NCBI RefSeq assembly: GCF_022627575.1 | Contig: NZ_JADEYQ010000002.1 | Coordinates: 372,001-436,000 of the forward strand | DNA from: Sphingobacterium rhinopitheci | Lineage (GTDB): Bacteria > Bacteroidota > Bacteroidia > Sphingobacteriales > Sphingobacteriaceae | Reading direction: 5' to 3' | Length of the DNA: 64,000 bases | Shown here: in pieces, positions 17,525-27,258 of the stretch | Numbering within the stretch: position 1 is the stretch's first letter | How the letters are laid out: every line of letters begins with the position of its first letter | Program-made: the position numbers and the translations under genes | Notes under the pieces: generated by a model | What the model was told of the DNA's origin: nothing | The model's database searches: none | The model's input: only the letters and a program-made list of their open reading frames with translations

Positions 17525-18748
17525 ATGAATAATAAATCACGTATTATATATTTAGTTGAACAGTGCTTGAGTGGGACAGAAACTGTAGATGAGCGAGAAG
17601 AGCTAAGCACCTATTTTCTTCTAGAAGAGTGTAATCCGCTTCTTGAAGAGATTGTCGAACAGTCTTTTTACACAAAGAATCCTTTAACAGATTTACCTAA
17701 AAAAAGTAGCAAAGCTATTATAGACAGTATTATCAATACATTTCCTGTAAATAATCAAATAAAAAAGAAAAAATCCCCTTACCATCAATGGGCCTCCGTA
17801 GCGGCGTTATTTATACTATTAGCCTCCCCTTTAGTCATTCTGATGCCTATCCAGGAATTAAAGAAAGAAATTGGAAAAGTAGAACCCAGTAGCGCAAAGA
17901 ATGAGGCTATTCAGAGGTCTGTAAATATTGAAAAAGAACCGACTGCCATAGATATTGCGCTATTGACAACTTCCGGTGGGGAAGTTTATAAACTTGATGA
18001 ATTAGCTATAGGAAAAAGTATAAATATTGGTGATGCACAATTAGAAAAAACGGGAATGGCTACTATTTCCTTTCAGCACAACAAAAAATACAGTACAAGC
18101 ACTAATACCATTAATACGCTCGTTACTCCTCGGGGTAGTAGCTATGCCGTGACACTATCTGATGGATCAATTGTTGATCTTAATGCGGAATCCAAACTGA
18201 TCTTCCCAACATTTTTTATCGAATCCGAACGCCAGGTCAGTCTAGAAGGAGAAGGGTATTTTGATATCGCTATTGATACGGCACGAAGATTTGTAGTTCA
18301 GGTCATCACAGCTACACAACAACAAGATATTCTGGTCTATGGCACGAAGTTTAACATTAACGCGTATTCCACAACAGATGGAATAATAACAACCTTAGTA
18401 GAAGGCGCCGTGAAAGTTAGAACTTCTAGTCTACTGCAGGAGCTAAAACCTTTACAACAAACCTTATTAAAAGATGGTAAACTCATATTATCGGCGGCCA
18501 ATTTAGATTTGAATTTAGCTTGGAGAAATGAGCTGTTCTACTTTATTGATGAACCAATAGAAAGTGTGATGCATGAAATTGGTCGATGCTATGATGTGGA
18601 TATCGTTTACAACGATGGAATCCCTCCTGTAAAAATATGGGGACAAATATCAAGAAAAAAAAACTTATCAGAAATATTAAAAATTCTAACTAAAACAAAT
18701 GACTTACGCTTTGAGGTAAAAGGAAAAGAGATTATTGTAATGGAATAA
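17525..18748 (+). CDS. FecR-family anti-sigma factor
   Basis: A 407-residue inner-membrane protein. The cytoplasmic N-terminal part (1-85) would hold the ECF sigma factor. One membrane segment follows (WASVAALFILLASPLVILMPI, about residues 89-109). The periplasmic FecR domain has TPRGSSYAVTLSDGSIVDLNAESKLIFP and VSLEGEGYFDI. The C-terminal DUF4974 domain (ELFYFIDEPIESVMHEIGRCYDVDIVY) is typical of Bacteroidota FecR proteins that touch the STN domain of a SusC/TonB receptor. The neighbouring SusC has such a domain. The gene is 361 bases from its sigma gene, wider than usual. Confidence 0.92.
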   Translation: MNNKSRIIYLVEQCLSGTETVDEREELSTYFLLEECNPLLEEIVEQSFYTKNPLTDLPKKSSKAIIDSIINTFPVNNQIKKKKSPYHQWASVAALFILLASPLVILMPIQELKKEIGKVEPSSAKNEAIQRSVNIEKEPTAIDIALLTTSGGEVYKLDELAIGKSINIGDAQLEKTGMATISFQHNKKYSTSTNTINTLVTPRGSSYAVTLSDGSIVDLNAESKLIFPTFFIESERQVSLEGEGYFDIAIDTARRFVVQVITATQQQDILVYGTKFNINAYSTTDGIITTLVEGAVKVRTSSLLQELKPLQQTLLKDGKLILSAANLDLNLAWRNELFYFIDEPIESVMHEIGRCYDVDIVYNDGIPPVKIWGQISRKKNLSEILKILTKTNDLRFEVKGKEIIVME

Positions 18749-18833
18749 GCACTACACATATATGGTACCCAACATGTACTAATAAAAACCTACTCTAAAG
18801 ATAAAATCATTTGATAAAGGACTAAACAAAATT

Positions 18834-21800
18834 ATGAACGCTACTACTTTGACACATAGAAAAACTAGCCGCACGCTTGCAATGCTGTTAATCCTAGCAT
18901 CTGTATATATTGGGCCTGCTATTGCACAATTGCAAACGGTTACAATAGATAAGAAAAATATTACATTGAATGAATTCTTATCAGAGATTCGTAAACAGAC
19001 GGGTTATGATTTTGTATTTACCTCTTCGAAGCTAGATTTTAATAAAAAAATTAGCCCTAATTTTAAAGATGTAGACCTAATTCAGGTATTAGACGAATAC
19101 TTCAATATTAAAACGGGAATAATATTCATCATAAAACACCAAACTATTGTGTTTATAGATGAGGACAAGGCTGATTATAGAACAATACAAGGCCAATTAG
19201 TTAGTGAAGACACGAAGCAGCCTATACAGGGAGCTACAATAGCCATTACCGAAAGAAATATTCACACACAAACTGATAACCAGGGTAAATTTGTGTTTAA
19301 CATTCCTGAATATGTAAAGCACATCATCATTACAAATGTAGGCTTTACCAAGAAAATTGTGCCCCTTACACCGTCAATTAATTATCGAATAGAACTACAT
19401 GAAAAACCTGAGGCCATAGAAGATGTCTTGGTTACGGGTATTTTCAATCGTGATATATCGAGCTTTACAGGTGCCGCAATGACGATTTCAGGAAGTGATT
19501 TAAAAAAAATTACCAGCAATAACATATTTACTGCTATTTCCGCATACGACCCCGCGTTTAGGGTTTTGCCAAACAATCAACTGGGAGGCAACATTAATCA
19601 GATTCCCGAAATTCAACTGAGAGGACAAAACTCATTTCCAAATATAAATAGTGAATTGTCTTCAAATCCTAATCAACCTTTATTCGTATTGGATGGATTT
19701 GAGGTTACAATAGAACGTGTGATCGACTTGGATATGAATATGATAGCAAGTATTACGTTATTAAAAGATGCTTCAGCTACAGCAATCTATGGTTCCCGCG
19801 GAGCGAACGGGATTATGGTAATAAACACAATTAGTCCTAAACCTGGTAAAGTGCAAGTTATTCTGACCAATGATTTTAGATGGTCTAGACCAAACCTTTC
19901 TGTATATAATTACTTAAATGCAGTCGAAAAATTAGATTTTGAGCTAAGGTCAGGTGTATATGATGCTAAAACTGATGAAGAATATTACCGCAATGATGTG
20001 CTTTATAATGAAAGGCTTAAAAATATTCATAGAGGGATTAACACCAATTGGAAAGAAATCCCTACGCAAGTAGGCTACAACAACAGGACTTCATTAAATC
20101 TACAGGGCGGAGACAATCATTTACGTTATGGGCTATTGGCAGCTTCAGACATGCAACAAGGGGTGATGCGGGGCCAAGATCGTAAGAATTATTCCGGACA
20201 ATTTGACTTAACTTATCTGGTGAATAAGTTGCAATTCAAAAATTCAATTCGCGTTTTTCAAAATTTATCCAATGAGTCCCCCTATGGCAACTTTAGTGAT
20301 TACCTACAGTTAAACCCGTATTTGTCTCCCTATGATAATGAGGGCCTTGTACAGCGGTATTTAGAAGAATACCTGATTAACAATGTTCGTTTTAGAAGAA
20401 CCAACCCTTTGTTTGATGCCAAGTTAAATTCTTTAAATCAAACAAAATATTTAGGCTTCACGAATAGTTTTCAGATTCGATATAATATCTTGAAGAATCT
20501 TTATATTGAATCTAACCTAAGTCTCTCACGCCAGGAAGGCGGCACGGATCAATTTTTTTCCGCCTCTGATAGTCGTTTTGAAACGATTACTGATCCAAAC
20601 CAAAAAGGAACATATACCTATCTTAACACCGCGAGTTCTTCTTATGAAAGCATCACTACTTTGAACTATAATCTTTCTGCTAACAAGCATCAGCTATTTA
20701 CGACAGCAGCCTTTGATCTTGCAAATAGTACGAATAAGTTTTCTCAAATCATAGCAGAAGGATTCCCTTATGATAGATTAGACAATTTACTGTTTGCTTA
20801 CCAATATCAAACGAATGGCAGGCCTGCGGGTGATGAAAGTACAATGCGAAGAGTTGGTTTTTTATACAGCTCAAACTATTCTTACGACAACAGATTTCTT
20901 GCTGATCTGTCGCTTAGAAACGATGGCTCTTCACAGTATGGAACAGCGAAACGATTTGGAACATTTTGGTCCACTGGCCTAGGTTGGAACATACACAATG
21001 AACATTTTTTTCTAAAGAATGACATGGTTAATCGCTTCAAAATAAGAAGCAGTTATGGTACTACAGGATCCTTAAATATTCCTGCTTATTCTTCCCAAAC
21101 GAGATATGGCTATTCATCGACAAGTAGTTATTATGGAGAATTAGGCGCTATAATTACAAATCTTGGTAATCCTACATTGAGTTGGCAAAATGTGTACAAA
21201 TTAAATATCGGACTGGATTTAACCCTATTTAAAGAACGGCTAGACCTACGCTTCGATGTCTATCAGGAAATAACAAAAAATTCTTTAACGAGGATTACTT
21301 TAGCGCCCTCAACGGGATTCTCAAATTTCTCCGAAAATTTGGGCGTAGTTCAAAACAGAGGGCTTGAATTTTCTACACGTTATAAAATCATTGATAACAA
21401 AGCAAATGGAATCATGTGGGGGATAAACCTAAACGGTTTTACAAATAGAAATACCCTAAAAGAATTATCCAATAAATTAAAAGCTTCCAATGATTTATTA
21501 AATGAGAATAATGAGGAACAAAGAAATCCTAATATTTTATTTCAAGAGGGCGAATCAATGGATGCTATTTATGTTGTAAGATCTTTAGGCGTTGATCCTG
21601 CTACAGGTTCAGAAATTTATCTAACAAAGGAGGGGCTACGAACTTTTGTATGGAATGCAGCAGATAAGGTGGCATATGGAGTAAGCATACCTAAATGGAA
21701 TGGAAATTTTGGAAGTAATTTCTTGTATAAAGGTTTTGAGCTAGGCTTGCTGTTGAATTTTCAGTTCGGAGGCCAACTATACAATCAAACATTGATTGAT

Positions 21801-22145
21801 AAAGTTGAATCTGTCAACCCAAACTTCAATGTGGATCGTAGAGCATATGACTTGGGCTGGACTGCACCTGGAGATATATCTCAATTTACGCGTATAGGCG
21901 TAAATACTATTCCTACTCGAGTTACCTCTCGATTTGTACAAGACAATAACCTACTTACAATTAGCTCCTTGTCCATTAGTTATAATTTTTACAGAAGCGA
22001 GTGGTTAAAAAGAGTAGGATTACAAAGTTTGGCTATATCCGGCATAACGAATGACTTGTACCAGTGGAGTTCTATTGAAATTGAACGTGGTACCTCCAAT
22101 CCATTCGCAAGGACATATTCATTTTCCATTCGTTTAGGCATTTAA
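18834..22145 (+). CDS. SusC/RagA-type TonB-dependent outer-membrane transporter with STN domain
   Basis: 1103 residues. A signal peptide ends near IGPAIAQ. An STN signalling domain follows (about 37-105, VTIDKKNITLNEFLSEIRKQTGYDFVF). A carboxypeptidase-regulatory-like beta domain runs from about 121 to 190 (GQLVSEDTKQPIQGATIAI). The plug has QPLFVLDGFEV and LLKDASATAIYGSRGANGIM, the SusC hallmark. The rest is a beta-barrel with a C-terminal aromatic-rich strand. It imports an unknown substrate using TonB/ExbBD energy, with SusD as lid. The STN domain implies transmembrane signalling to the FecR just upstream. No enzyme gene in the locus names the substrate. Confidence 0.95.
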   Translation: MNATTLTHRKTSRTLAMLLILASVYIGPAIAQLQTVTIDKKNITLNEFLSEIRKQTGYDFVFTSSKLDFNKKISPNFKDVDLIQVLDEYFNIKTGIIFIIKHQTIVFIDEDKADYRTIQGQLVSEDTKQPIQGATIAITERNIHTQTDNQGKFVFNIPEYVKHIIITNVGFTKKIVPLTPSINYRIELHEKPEAIEDVLVTGIFNRDISSFTGAAMTISGSDLKKITSNNIFTAISAYDPAFRVLPNNQLGGNINQIPEIQLRGQNSFPNINSELSSNPNQPLFVLDGFEVTIERVIDLDMNMIASITLLKDASATAIYGSRGANGIMVINTISPKPGKVQVILTNDFRWSRPNLSVYNYLNAVEKLDFELRSGVYDAKTDEEYYRNDVLYNERLKNIHRGINTNWKEIPTQVGYNNRTSLNLQGGDNHLRYGLLAASDMQQGVMRGQDRKNYSGQFDLTYLVNKLQFKNSIRVFQNLSNESPYGNFSDYLQLNPYLSPYDNEGLVQRYLEEYLINNVRFRRTNPLFDAKLNSLNQTKYLGFTNSFQIRYNILKNLYIESNLSLSRQEGGTDQFFSASDSRFETITDPNQKGTYTYLNTASSSYESITTLNYNLSANKHQLFTTAAFDLANSTNKFSQIIAEGFPYDRLDNLLFAYQYQTNGRPAGDESTMRRVGFLYSSNYSYDNRFLADLSLRNDGSSQYGTAKRFGTFWSTGLGWNIHNEHFFLKNDMVNRFKIRSSYGTTGSLNIPAYSSQTRYGYSSTSSYYGELGAIITNLGNPTLSWQNVYKLNIGLDLTLFKERLDLRFDVYQEITKNSLTRITLAPSTGFSNFSENLGVVQNRGLEFSTRYKIIDNKANGIMWGINLNGFTNRNTLKELSNKLKASNDLLNENNEEQRNPNILFQEGESMDAIYVVRSLGVDPATGSEIYLTKEGLRTFVWNAADKVAYGVSIPKWNGNFGSNFLYKGFELGLLLNFQFGGQLYNQTLIDKVESVNPNFNVDRRAYDLGWTAPGDISQFTRIGVNTIPTRVTSRFVQDNNLLTISSLSISYNFYRSEWLKRVGLQSLAISGITNDLYQWSSIEIERGTSNPFARTYSFSIRLGI

Positions 22146-22163
22146 CATTTTTCGAATTTAATT

Positions 22164-23585
22164 ATGAAAAAGAAAATTTATCAAATAATAATACACGCAG
22201 TTGTTGCTATAACAGCTGTTAGTTGTACCAAATATTTAGATGTCGAGCCCAAATCTAGTTTATCGGAGAATGAAATGTTCGCCTCTGAGCTTGGCTTTGA
22301 TCAAGCTTTATCTGGCGTCTATGCAACATTAGCCGCACGGAGTTTATACGGTGACAATATGACCATGGGCTTCACTGCTGCTTTGGCACAAAATTATGCA
22401 ACATCAGGACTAGGCAGCTTATTTGTTGATACGCGTGCGTATAATTATAGCTCAACAGAATTTACGCGATACGCATCTTCTATTTGGACCTCTGCTTACA
22501 ACACAATAGCCTCAGTAAATAATATCTTGAAATTTGCAGAGTCAAACCGCAATGTGCTATCAACGAGTGCCTATCAGCAGATTACTGGAGAAGCCTATGC
22601 TATTCGAGCATTATTGCATTTTGATTTATTACGCTTATTTGCGCCATCTTTTGCAAGCAATACAAATGGCATCGGCATCCCTTATAGGAAAACTATTGAT
22701 CAAAATCCGACCGCAGCTCTATCCATTACTGAAATCATAGATAATGTCTTAGAAGATTTAGATATAGCAGAGACTTTATTAAAAGAGCTAGACCCTATTT
22801 TCGACAACACCATGCAGCGTCGATTCAAAATGAATTATTACGCTATAAAAGGATTGCAAGCTAGGGTATATCACTATAAAGGAGAGGAAAAGCAAGCATA
22901 TGACGCTGCAAAAGTAATAGTCGATTCACAACAATTTCCTTTTGTAGCAACTTCATCTGTCAATACTACTATTGCTGGCACCAAGGATAGATTATTTATG
23001 TCTGAACTGGTTTTCGCATTACGCAATAGAAATATCGGAGCCTGGGCAGTGAATTCATATTTTACAATCCTGATCAATTCTAGGTTTTCATTAACAAGAC
23101 CACTTGCTGATTTGTCCGCTATATATGAAGGGAATACTAATGATTTACGGTACGCAAATTTATTTGAAAACAGTAGCAATGTACTTATTTCTTCCAAATT
23201 CTGGCAAACTTCTACTTCGGAAATTGATAGTTTAAGGTTAGACAGGATGGTTCCAGTGATTCGTATGAGTGAAATGTGTTATATTCTCGCCGAGACAGCA
23301 CCAACGGAGGATGAAGCTTTAGATCATCTCAATAGAATAAGAAATGCAAGGCACTTAGTGGATTTACCCAAAAATTCGAACACCCTGAATAGAATTTTTA
23401 TTCAAGATGAAATTACGAAGGAATATCAAAAGGAATTCTATGCCGAAGGACAACTCTTCTTGTACTATAAACGAAAAGATATGAATCAATTTCAATTTAG
23501 TCCAGCTAACTTTTCCAAATCAGCTTATGTTTTACCAACACCAGAATTAGAAAAAGAATTTAACCTTAATTATCAATCGCCATGA
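22164..23585 (+). CDS. SusD/RagB-type outer-membrane lipoprotein
   Basis: 473 residues with a lipobox ending AVSC at Cys21. The SusD N-terminal signature KYLDVEPKSSLSENEMFASELGFDQALSGVYATLA follows in pieces. The TPR-like core has GEAYAIRALLHFDLLRLFAPSF and the C-terminus has EFYAEGQLFLYYKRKDMNQF. It caps the partner SusC barrel on the cell surface and captures substrate. It starts 18 bases after susC and its end overlaps the next start, so it is clearly co-transcribed. Length is slightly short for the family but complete. Confidence 0.93.
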   Translation: MKKKIYQIIIHAVVAITAVSCTKYLDVEPKSSLSENEMFASELGFDQALSGVYATLAARSLYGDNMTMGFTAALAQNYATSGLGSLFVDTRAYNYSSTEFTRYASSIWTSAYNTIASVNNILKFAESNRNVLSTSAYQQITGEAYAIRALLHFDLLRLFAPSFASNTNGIGIPYRKTIDQNPTAALSITEIIDNVLEDLDIAETLLKELDPIFDNTMQRRFKMNYYAIKGLQARVYHYKGEEKQAYDAAKVIVDSQQFPFVATSSVNTTIAGTKDRLFMSELVFALRNRNIGAWAVNSYFTILINSRFSLTRPLADLSAIYEGNTNDLRYANLFENSSNVLISSKFWQTSTSEIDSLRLDRMVPVIRMSEMCYILAETAPTEDEALDHLNRIRNARHLVDLPKNSNTLNRIFIQDEITKEYQKEFYAEGQLFLYYKRKDMNQFQFSPANFSKSAYVLPTPELEKEFNLNYQSP

Positions 23586-24325
23586 AAATAATTATTTATA
23601 CAATATCCATCCTATGCCTCCTGTCAAGTTGTGCTAAGGAAAAAATCATGTATTATGAAGGACCTGATGCCATTAGCATATATATTGGTAGGTATGACTC
23701 CGATAGTGTTATTTATTCCTTTTTGACCAAGTTACCAGAAGTAGTTCAAGACACCGTCAAATTGAGAGTTCGTATACAAGGCGCAGCCACAGCAGTTGAC
23801 AGACGTATAAATCTTGTTGCAACAGACGGAACAACAGCAGTAGAAAATAGAGATTATATTTTGTCGGAAATTACCTTTCCTGCGGGGGCTACAGAGATCC
23901 TTTACCCCGTTGTGCTGTTAAGAAGTCCGAACATTAGAGAAGAGTCAAAGAGACTCTATGTAAAAATTGATCCTAACAATTTCTTTATGGAAGGTGCACT
24001 AGGGCTAGAAATTGGCAATACCTTGAGTATCCCCTATTTCAAAATAATTTTTAACGACAATCTATCTGAACCCATTTGGTGGGGATATTTGGCATTTGAA
24101 ATCGGTAGTTTTAGTGTAACAAAGCTACAATTTATTATCAGTGTGTACGGTGAAGACTACAATTTTGAAGGTTTATTTTTCCCTATTGTATATGAAGGCA
24201 TCACCTATATGTCGCCAACACCTGAGGTCGGTAATCTACCGTTGAGGCTCCGTACGGCGTTGATGAAATACGAATTGGCAAATGGACCATTGATTGATGA
24301 ATTTGGGAACAGGATTACATTCTAA
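23582..24325 (+). CDS. DUF4843 family surface lipoprotein
   Basis: 247 residues with a lipobox (LLSSC, Cys17). VRIQGAATAVDRRINLVA and FPAGATEILYPVVLLRSPNI are typical of DUF4843, a beta-sandwich family found almost only downstream of SusC/SusD pairs in Bacteroidota. The start overlaps the susD stop by four bases (ATGA), indicating translational coupling. Its role is unknown; by position it is probably an accessory glycan- or peptide-binding surface lipoprotein. Confidence 0.82.
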   Translation: MKIIIYTISILCLLSSCAKEKIMYYEGPDAISIYIGRYDSDSVIYSFLTKLPEVVQDTVKLRVRIQGAATAVDRRINLVATDGTTAVENRDYILSEITFPAGATEILYPVVLLRSPNIREESKRLYVKIDPNNFFMEGALGLEIGNTLSIPYFKIIFNDNLSEPIWWGYLAFEIGSFSVTKLQFIISVYGEDYNFEGLFFPIVYEGITYMSPTPEVGNLPLRLRTALMKYELANGPLIDEFGNRITF

Positions 24326-24333
24326 ATAAAAAA

Positions 24334-25800
24334 ATGATGATTATAAAAAATATAGCTCGCCTTCTAATGATGCTTTTGTTACTATCCAGCTGTAATAAAG
24401 ACACCTTTATTGAAACACAAAAGGAAATTGATGATTTTCGAATAGCATCGAACTCAATACAACCCAAATACGAAGTCACGCAGTTGGATTCGTTGAAAAT
24501 CTATCCAGAATTAAATAATCTAAACCCCAATAAAACATACACGTATGAATGGCGATTGTATGCTAAAGATAAATTTAGTATACTATCAGAAAATCGTAAC
24601 CTCGAAGAACAGATTTTTTTAAATATTGGTACACATAGTGTACAATATTCTGTGATCGACCAAGACACAAAAATTAAAGCTATTAGTATATTATTCTCTA
24701 TTAGAGTTATGGGAGGCTTTTCACAAGGCTGGATTGTTGGTAATAATGTAGATGGCAGAGGTAGATTATCATTCATCCGCACGATAGACGACGTGGTGTC
24801 TTATAACACACTAGAGGATGTCAATGAGCGGAGCTATCCGTCCAAATTAATTGCGGCCTATTCTGGCGCTGTAGGCTCGGAATTTTCTGGACAATTCAAA
24901 CAAATTTTATACTTTACGCAACAGGGCTTAATGATATTTCATTCGGATAGCATGATTCAAACAGGAGAGAATAATAATTATTTCTTTGATGAAATGAATT
25001 TTTTCAATAAACCAGCGTACGATATAAGTGGATTTCTGCTCGATCAATACCTCATCGACGAAGGTAAATTGTATGCCGCTATAGGACAGGTATTTATGGG
25101 CGACGACGGGGTAGATTACGGACCGTTTAGTACTGAATTTGAAGGAGATCACGACTTGTTTCCCTTTGTATTCACCAGCTCAGGATCACCGACATATTTC
25201 TATGACAATAAATATGAAAAATTTCTAACCGTGGAATATTTGTCTAGATCATTTGACTTTCCAACGACAGCGATGATAAATGGGCAATTTGAATTAAATA
25301 ATGTTGCTAAAGAAATGATAGCTGCCGACAAAGGCAAATCAAATAATAGCTATGCCATCATGAAGGATAGAAATAGCAATACATATTATATCTATTATTT
25401 CCCTTTCAGCACACGATCTGCAGTAAGCAGCGGTAGATTCTTTGAATTATCCTCTAATATTGGGCTCAATAATTTGTCTGCATTTGCGGCTTCTAATATC
25501 TGGGACTATGCGTACTATGCTACAGAAAACAGCATCTACAAAATAGATTGTACAAATGGAGACGTTTCATTATTTCAAGATTTGGGCGCAGGCAATCGTA
25601 TAGCAGATATAAAAGTGTTGAAACATGGGGATAACTCGGGCCTACAATTAACTGTAGCTATTAATAAAGGTGATAATGGGGAAGTGCACTATATTCCTTT
25701 AACGCAGTTTGGAGATAAAGATTCATCCCAAGAAATTAAAATATTTAAAGGGTTTGGTGAAATAACGAATTTAAGTTATAGGATCATTAATGTTCGATAA
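24334..25800 (+). CDS. PKD-like family surface lipoprotein
   Basis: 488 residues with a lipobox (LLLLSSC, Cys20). An N-terminal PKD-like domain (about 45-130) has DSLKIYPELNNLNPNKTYTYEW. The remainder looks like a beta-propeller-like region with repeated aromatic strands (GWIVGNNVDGRGRLSFI, IWDYAYYATENSIYKID). This type of protein usually closes SusC/SusD/DUF4843 loci in Bacteroidota. Function unknown; surface substrate binding is likely. It starts eight bases after the DUF4843 gene. No susE/susF or hydrolase follows, so the locus ends here. Confidence 0.78.
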   Translation: MMIIKNIARLLMMLLLLSSCNKDTFIETQKEIDDFRIASNSIQPKYEVTQLDSLKIYPELNNLNPNKTYTYEWRLYAKDKFSILSENRNLEEQIFLNIGTHSVQYSVIDQDTKIKAISILFSIRVMGGFSQGWIVGNNVDGRGRLSFIRTIDDVVSYNTLEDVNERSYPSKLIAAYSGAVGSEFSGQFKQILYFTQQGLMIFHSDSMIQTGENNNYFFDEMNFFNKPAYDISGFLLDQYLIDEGKLYAAIGQVFMGDDGVDYGPFSTEFEGDHDLFPFVFTSSGSPTYFYDNKYEKFLTVEYLSRSFDFPTTAMINGQFELNNVAKEMIAADKGKSNNSYAIMKDRNSNTYYIYYFPFSTRSAVSSGRFFELSSNIGLNNLSAFAASNIWDYAYYATENSIYKIDCTNGDVSLFQDLGAGNRIADIKVLKHGDNSGLQLTVAINKGDNGEVHYIPLTQFGDKDSSQEIKIFKGFGEITNLSYRIINVR

Positions 25801-26037
25801 AATTGTTATTTATAGTGTCGTACATTAATGAAGGAAATAATATAAAGCCTTAGACCATAGATGATGTTGATGTAATAAAATTAGCAGGAAAATAAAAATC
25901 ATTAGTGTTACACATTAAATAACCACCTAAGAAGAGGCTAATTTTGTGTGTGTTCTAAAAGGAAACTTTACCTCCCAATCATTGAAGACCCTAATTTATT
26001 ATTTTATCATTACAAAACTGCATAAAGAACAGTTTCA

Positions 26038-26074
26038 AAAAAGGGTCGCATAATAAACTTACACGACCCTTTTT
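26038..26074. terminator. Intrinsic terminator between the PKD-like and TlpA-like genes
   Basis: AAAAAGGGTCG at 26038-26048 pairs with CGACCCTTTTT at 26064-26074, with A and T flanks on both sides. It can end the converging transcripts from either side. The rest of the gap (25801-26037) holds two loosely similar TAGTGTnnnACATTAA-like words but nothing recognisable. Confidence 0.85.
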
Positions 26075-26087
26075 ATATCTATTGCTA

Positions 26088-27212
26088 TTAATCTAATAGT
26101 TCGGACAATTTCTCTTCCAAAGCCTCACCACGAAGATTAGAAGCTACGATACGTCCTTCTTTATCTAAGAGAAAATTTTGAGGAATGCCTCTAATAGAAT
26201 ACAATTTTACTACAGGCGAATTCCAAAATTGCAGATCAGAAACATTTGTCCATTGTCCCAATTTATCGTGCTCAATAGCTGCAACCCAATCATCCTTTTT
26301 TCCTGGTCGGTCTAATGATACGCCATAAATAGTAAAGCCTTTATCTTTAAATTTATCATAGGCAGCTACTACATTAGGATTCTCTTGGCGACAAGGACCA
26401 CACCATGAAGCCCAAAAATCTACCAATACATACTTACCTCGTAATGACGAGAGAGCAATTTCTTTACCATTTGCATCTGGCATGCTGATATCCGGCGCTA
26501 CTTGTCCGACTGCTAATTTGCTTAAATTATTTACTTTTTCTTGTAACTCAACTCCTTTTTTAGAGCTTTTTAGGTTTGCGTCCAAGCTAGCATACAGTCC
26601 TTGAAGCTCCCCAACATTGGAAGCATCCAATTTGTCTGACAATATATTCAAAGAGATCAAACTGGAAGGGTTTGCTTTAATAAAAGCGATATCCACAAGA
26701 CCTTGCTTCGCCATCAATGCCTCATAATTAGATTCTATTCGAGCATTGAAAGCTTCATCTGCTTTTTGTTCATCGGTAGCACCTTGATACTCTTGCATCA
26801 AAACATCAATCGCAGCCTTAACTTCAGCACGCGCTATTTCGTAATTTACTAAATCATCGTTAACCTTCGTACCCGAAATTTTAGCATTTTTGAAGTTCTC
26901 TCCAGTAATATTGACCACACCTTTACTCAAGTAAATAGTACGGAAATCGGGTTTCGACAATTGACGCAAAGGCTTGCCTTCAGCAGACAATATTACAAAT
27001 GCCTGAGATGGTTCAGCAACCACACCATTGAACACAAAAGAGCCATTATTGATAGCTGCAGAATCCAACTTACGCTGGCCTCCTTCTGCATATTGTAGGT
27101 ATACTTTTGCCGGTGTATTCAATTGACCGATCTTCCCTTTTATCGTAAATTCCTCTTGAGCAAATAACAATGACGGCAATAATGCTGCCGCTAATAATAT
27201 TTTCTTTTTCAT
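26088..27212 (-). CDS. Periplasmic TlpA-like thioredoxin with DUF4369 N-terminal domain
   Basis: 374 residues with a Sec signal peptide (MKKKILLAAALLPSLLFAQ). The N-terminal DUF4369-type beta domain (about 22-115) has FTIKGKIGQLNTPAKVYLQY. A helical linker follows. The thioredoxin domain (about 235-374) has the redox pair Cys271-Gly-Pro-Cys274 in WASWCGPC and the cis-proline loop IRGIPQNFLLD. Family members reduce or shuffle disulfides of envelope proteins. Bacteroidota often keep such genes beside SusC/SusD loci, but this one converges with the locus and has its own terminator, so a functional link is only possible. Confidence 0.9.
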   Translation of the reverse strand: MKKKILLAAALLPSLLFAQEEFTIKGKIGQLNTPAKVYLQYAEGGQRKLDSAAINNGSFVFNGVVAEPSQAFVILSAEGKPLRQLSKPDFRTIYLSKGVVNITGENFKNAKISGTKVNDDLVNYEIARAEVKAAIDVLMQEYQGATDEQKADEAFNARIESNYEALMAKQGLVDIAFIKANPSSLISLNILSDKLDASNVGELQGLYASLDANLKSSKKGVELQEKVNNLSKLAVGQVAPDISMPDANGKEIALSSLRGKYVLVDFWASWCGPCRQENPNVVAAYDKFKDKGFTIYGVSLDRPGKKDDWVAAIEHDKLGQWTNVSDLQFWNSPVVKLYSIRGIPQNFLLDKEGRIVASNLRGEALEEKLSELLD

Positions 27213-27258
27213 TATTCAAAGTTTCTAATATGACTATTTAAAATATAAAACGTTTAAT

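Noticed and set aside
25801-26037. Two similar words (TAGTGTCGTACATTAA and TAGTGTTACACATTAA) as a transposon target duplication
   Set aside because: They differ at three positions or more, are about 90 bases apart, and no mobile-element frame lies between them.
26088-27212. The TlpA-like gene as part of the SusCD operon
   Set aside because: It is on the opposite strand and separated by a bidirectional terminator.
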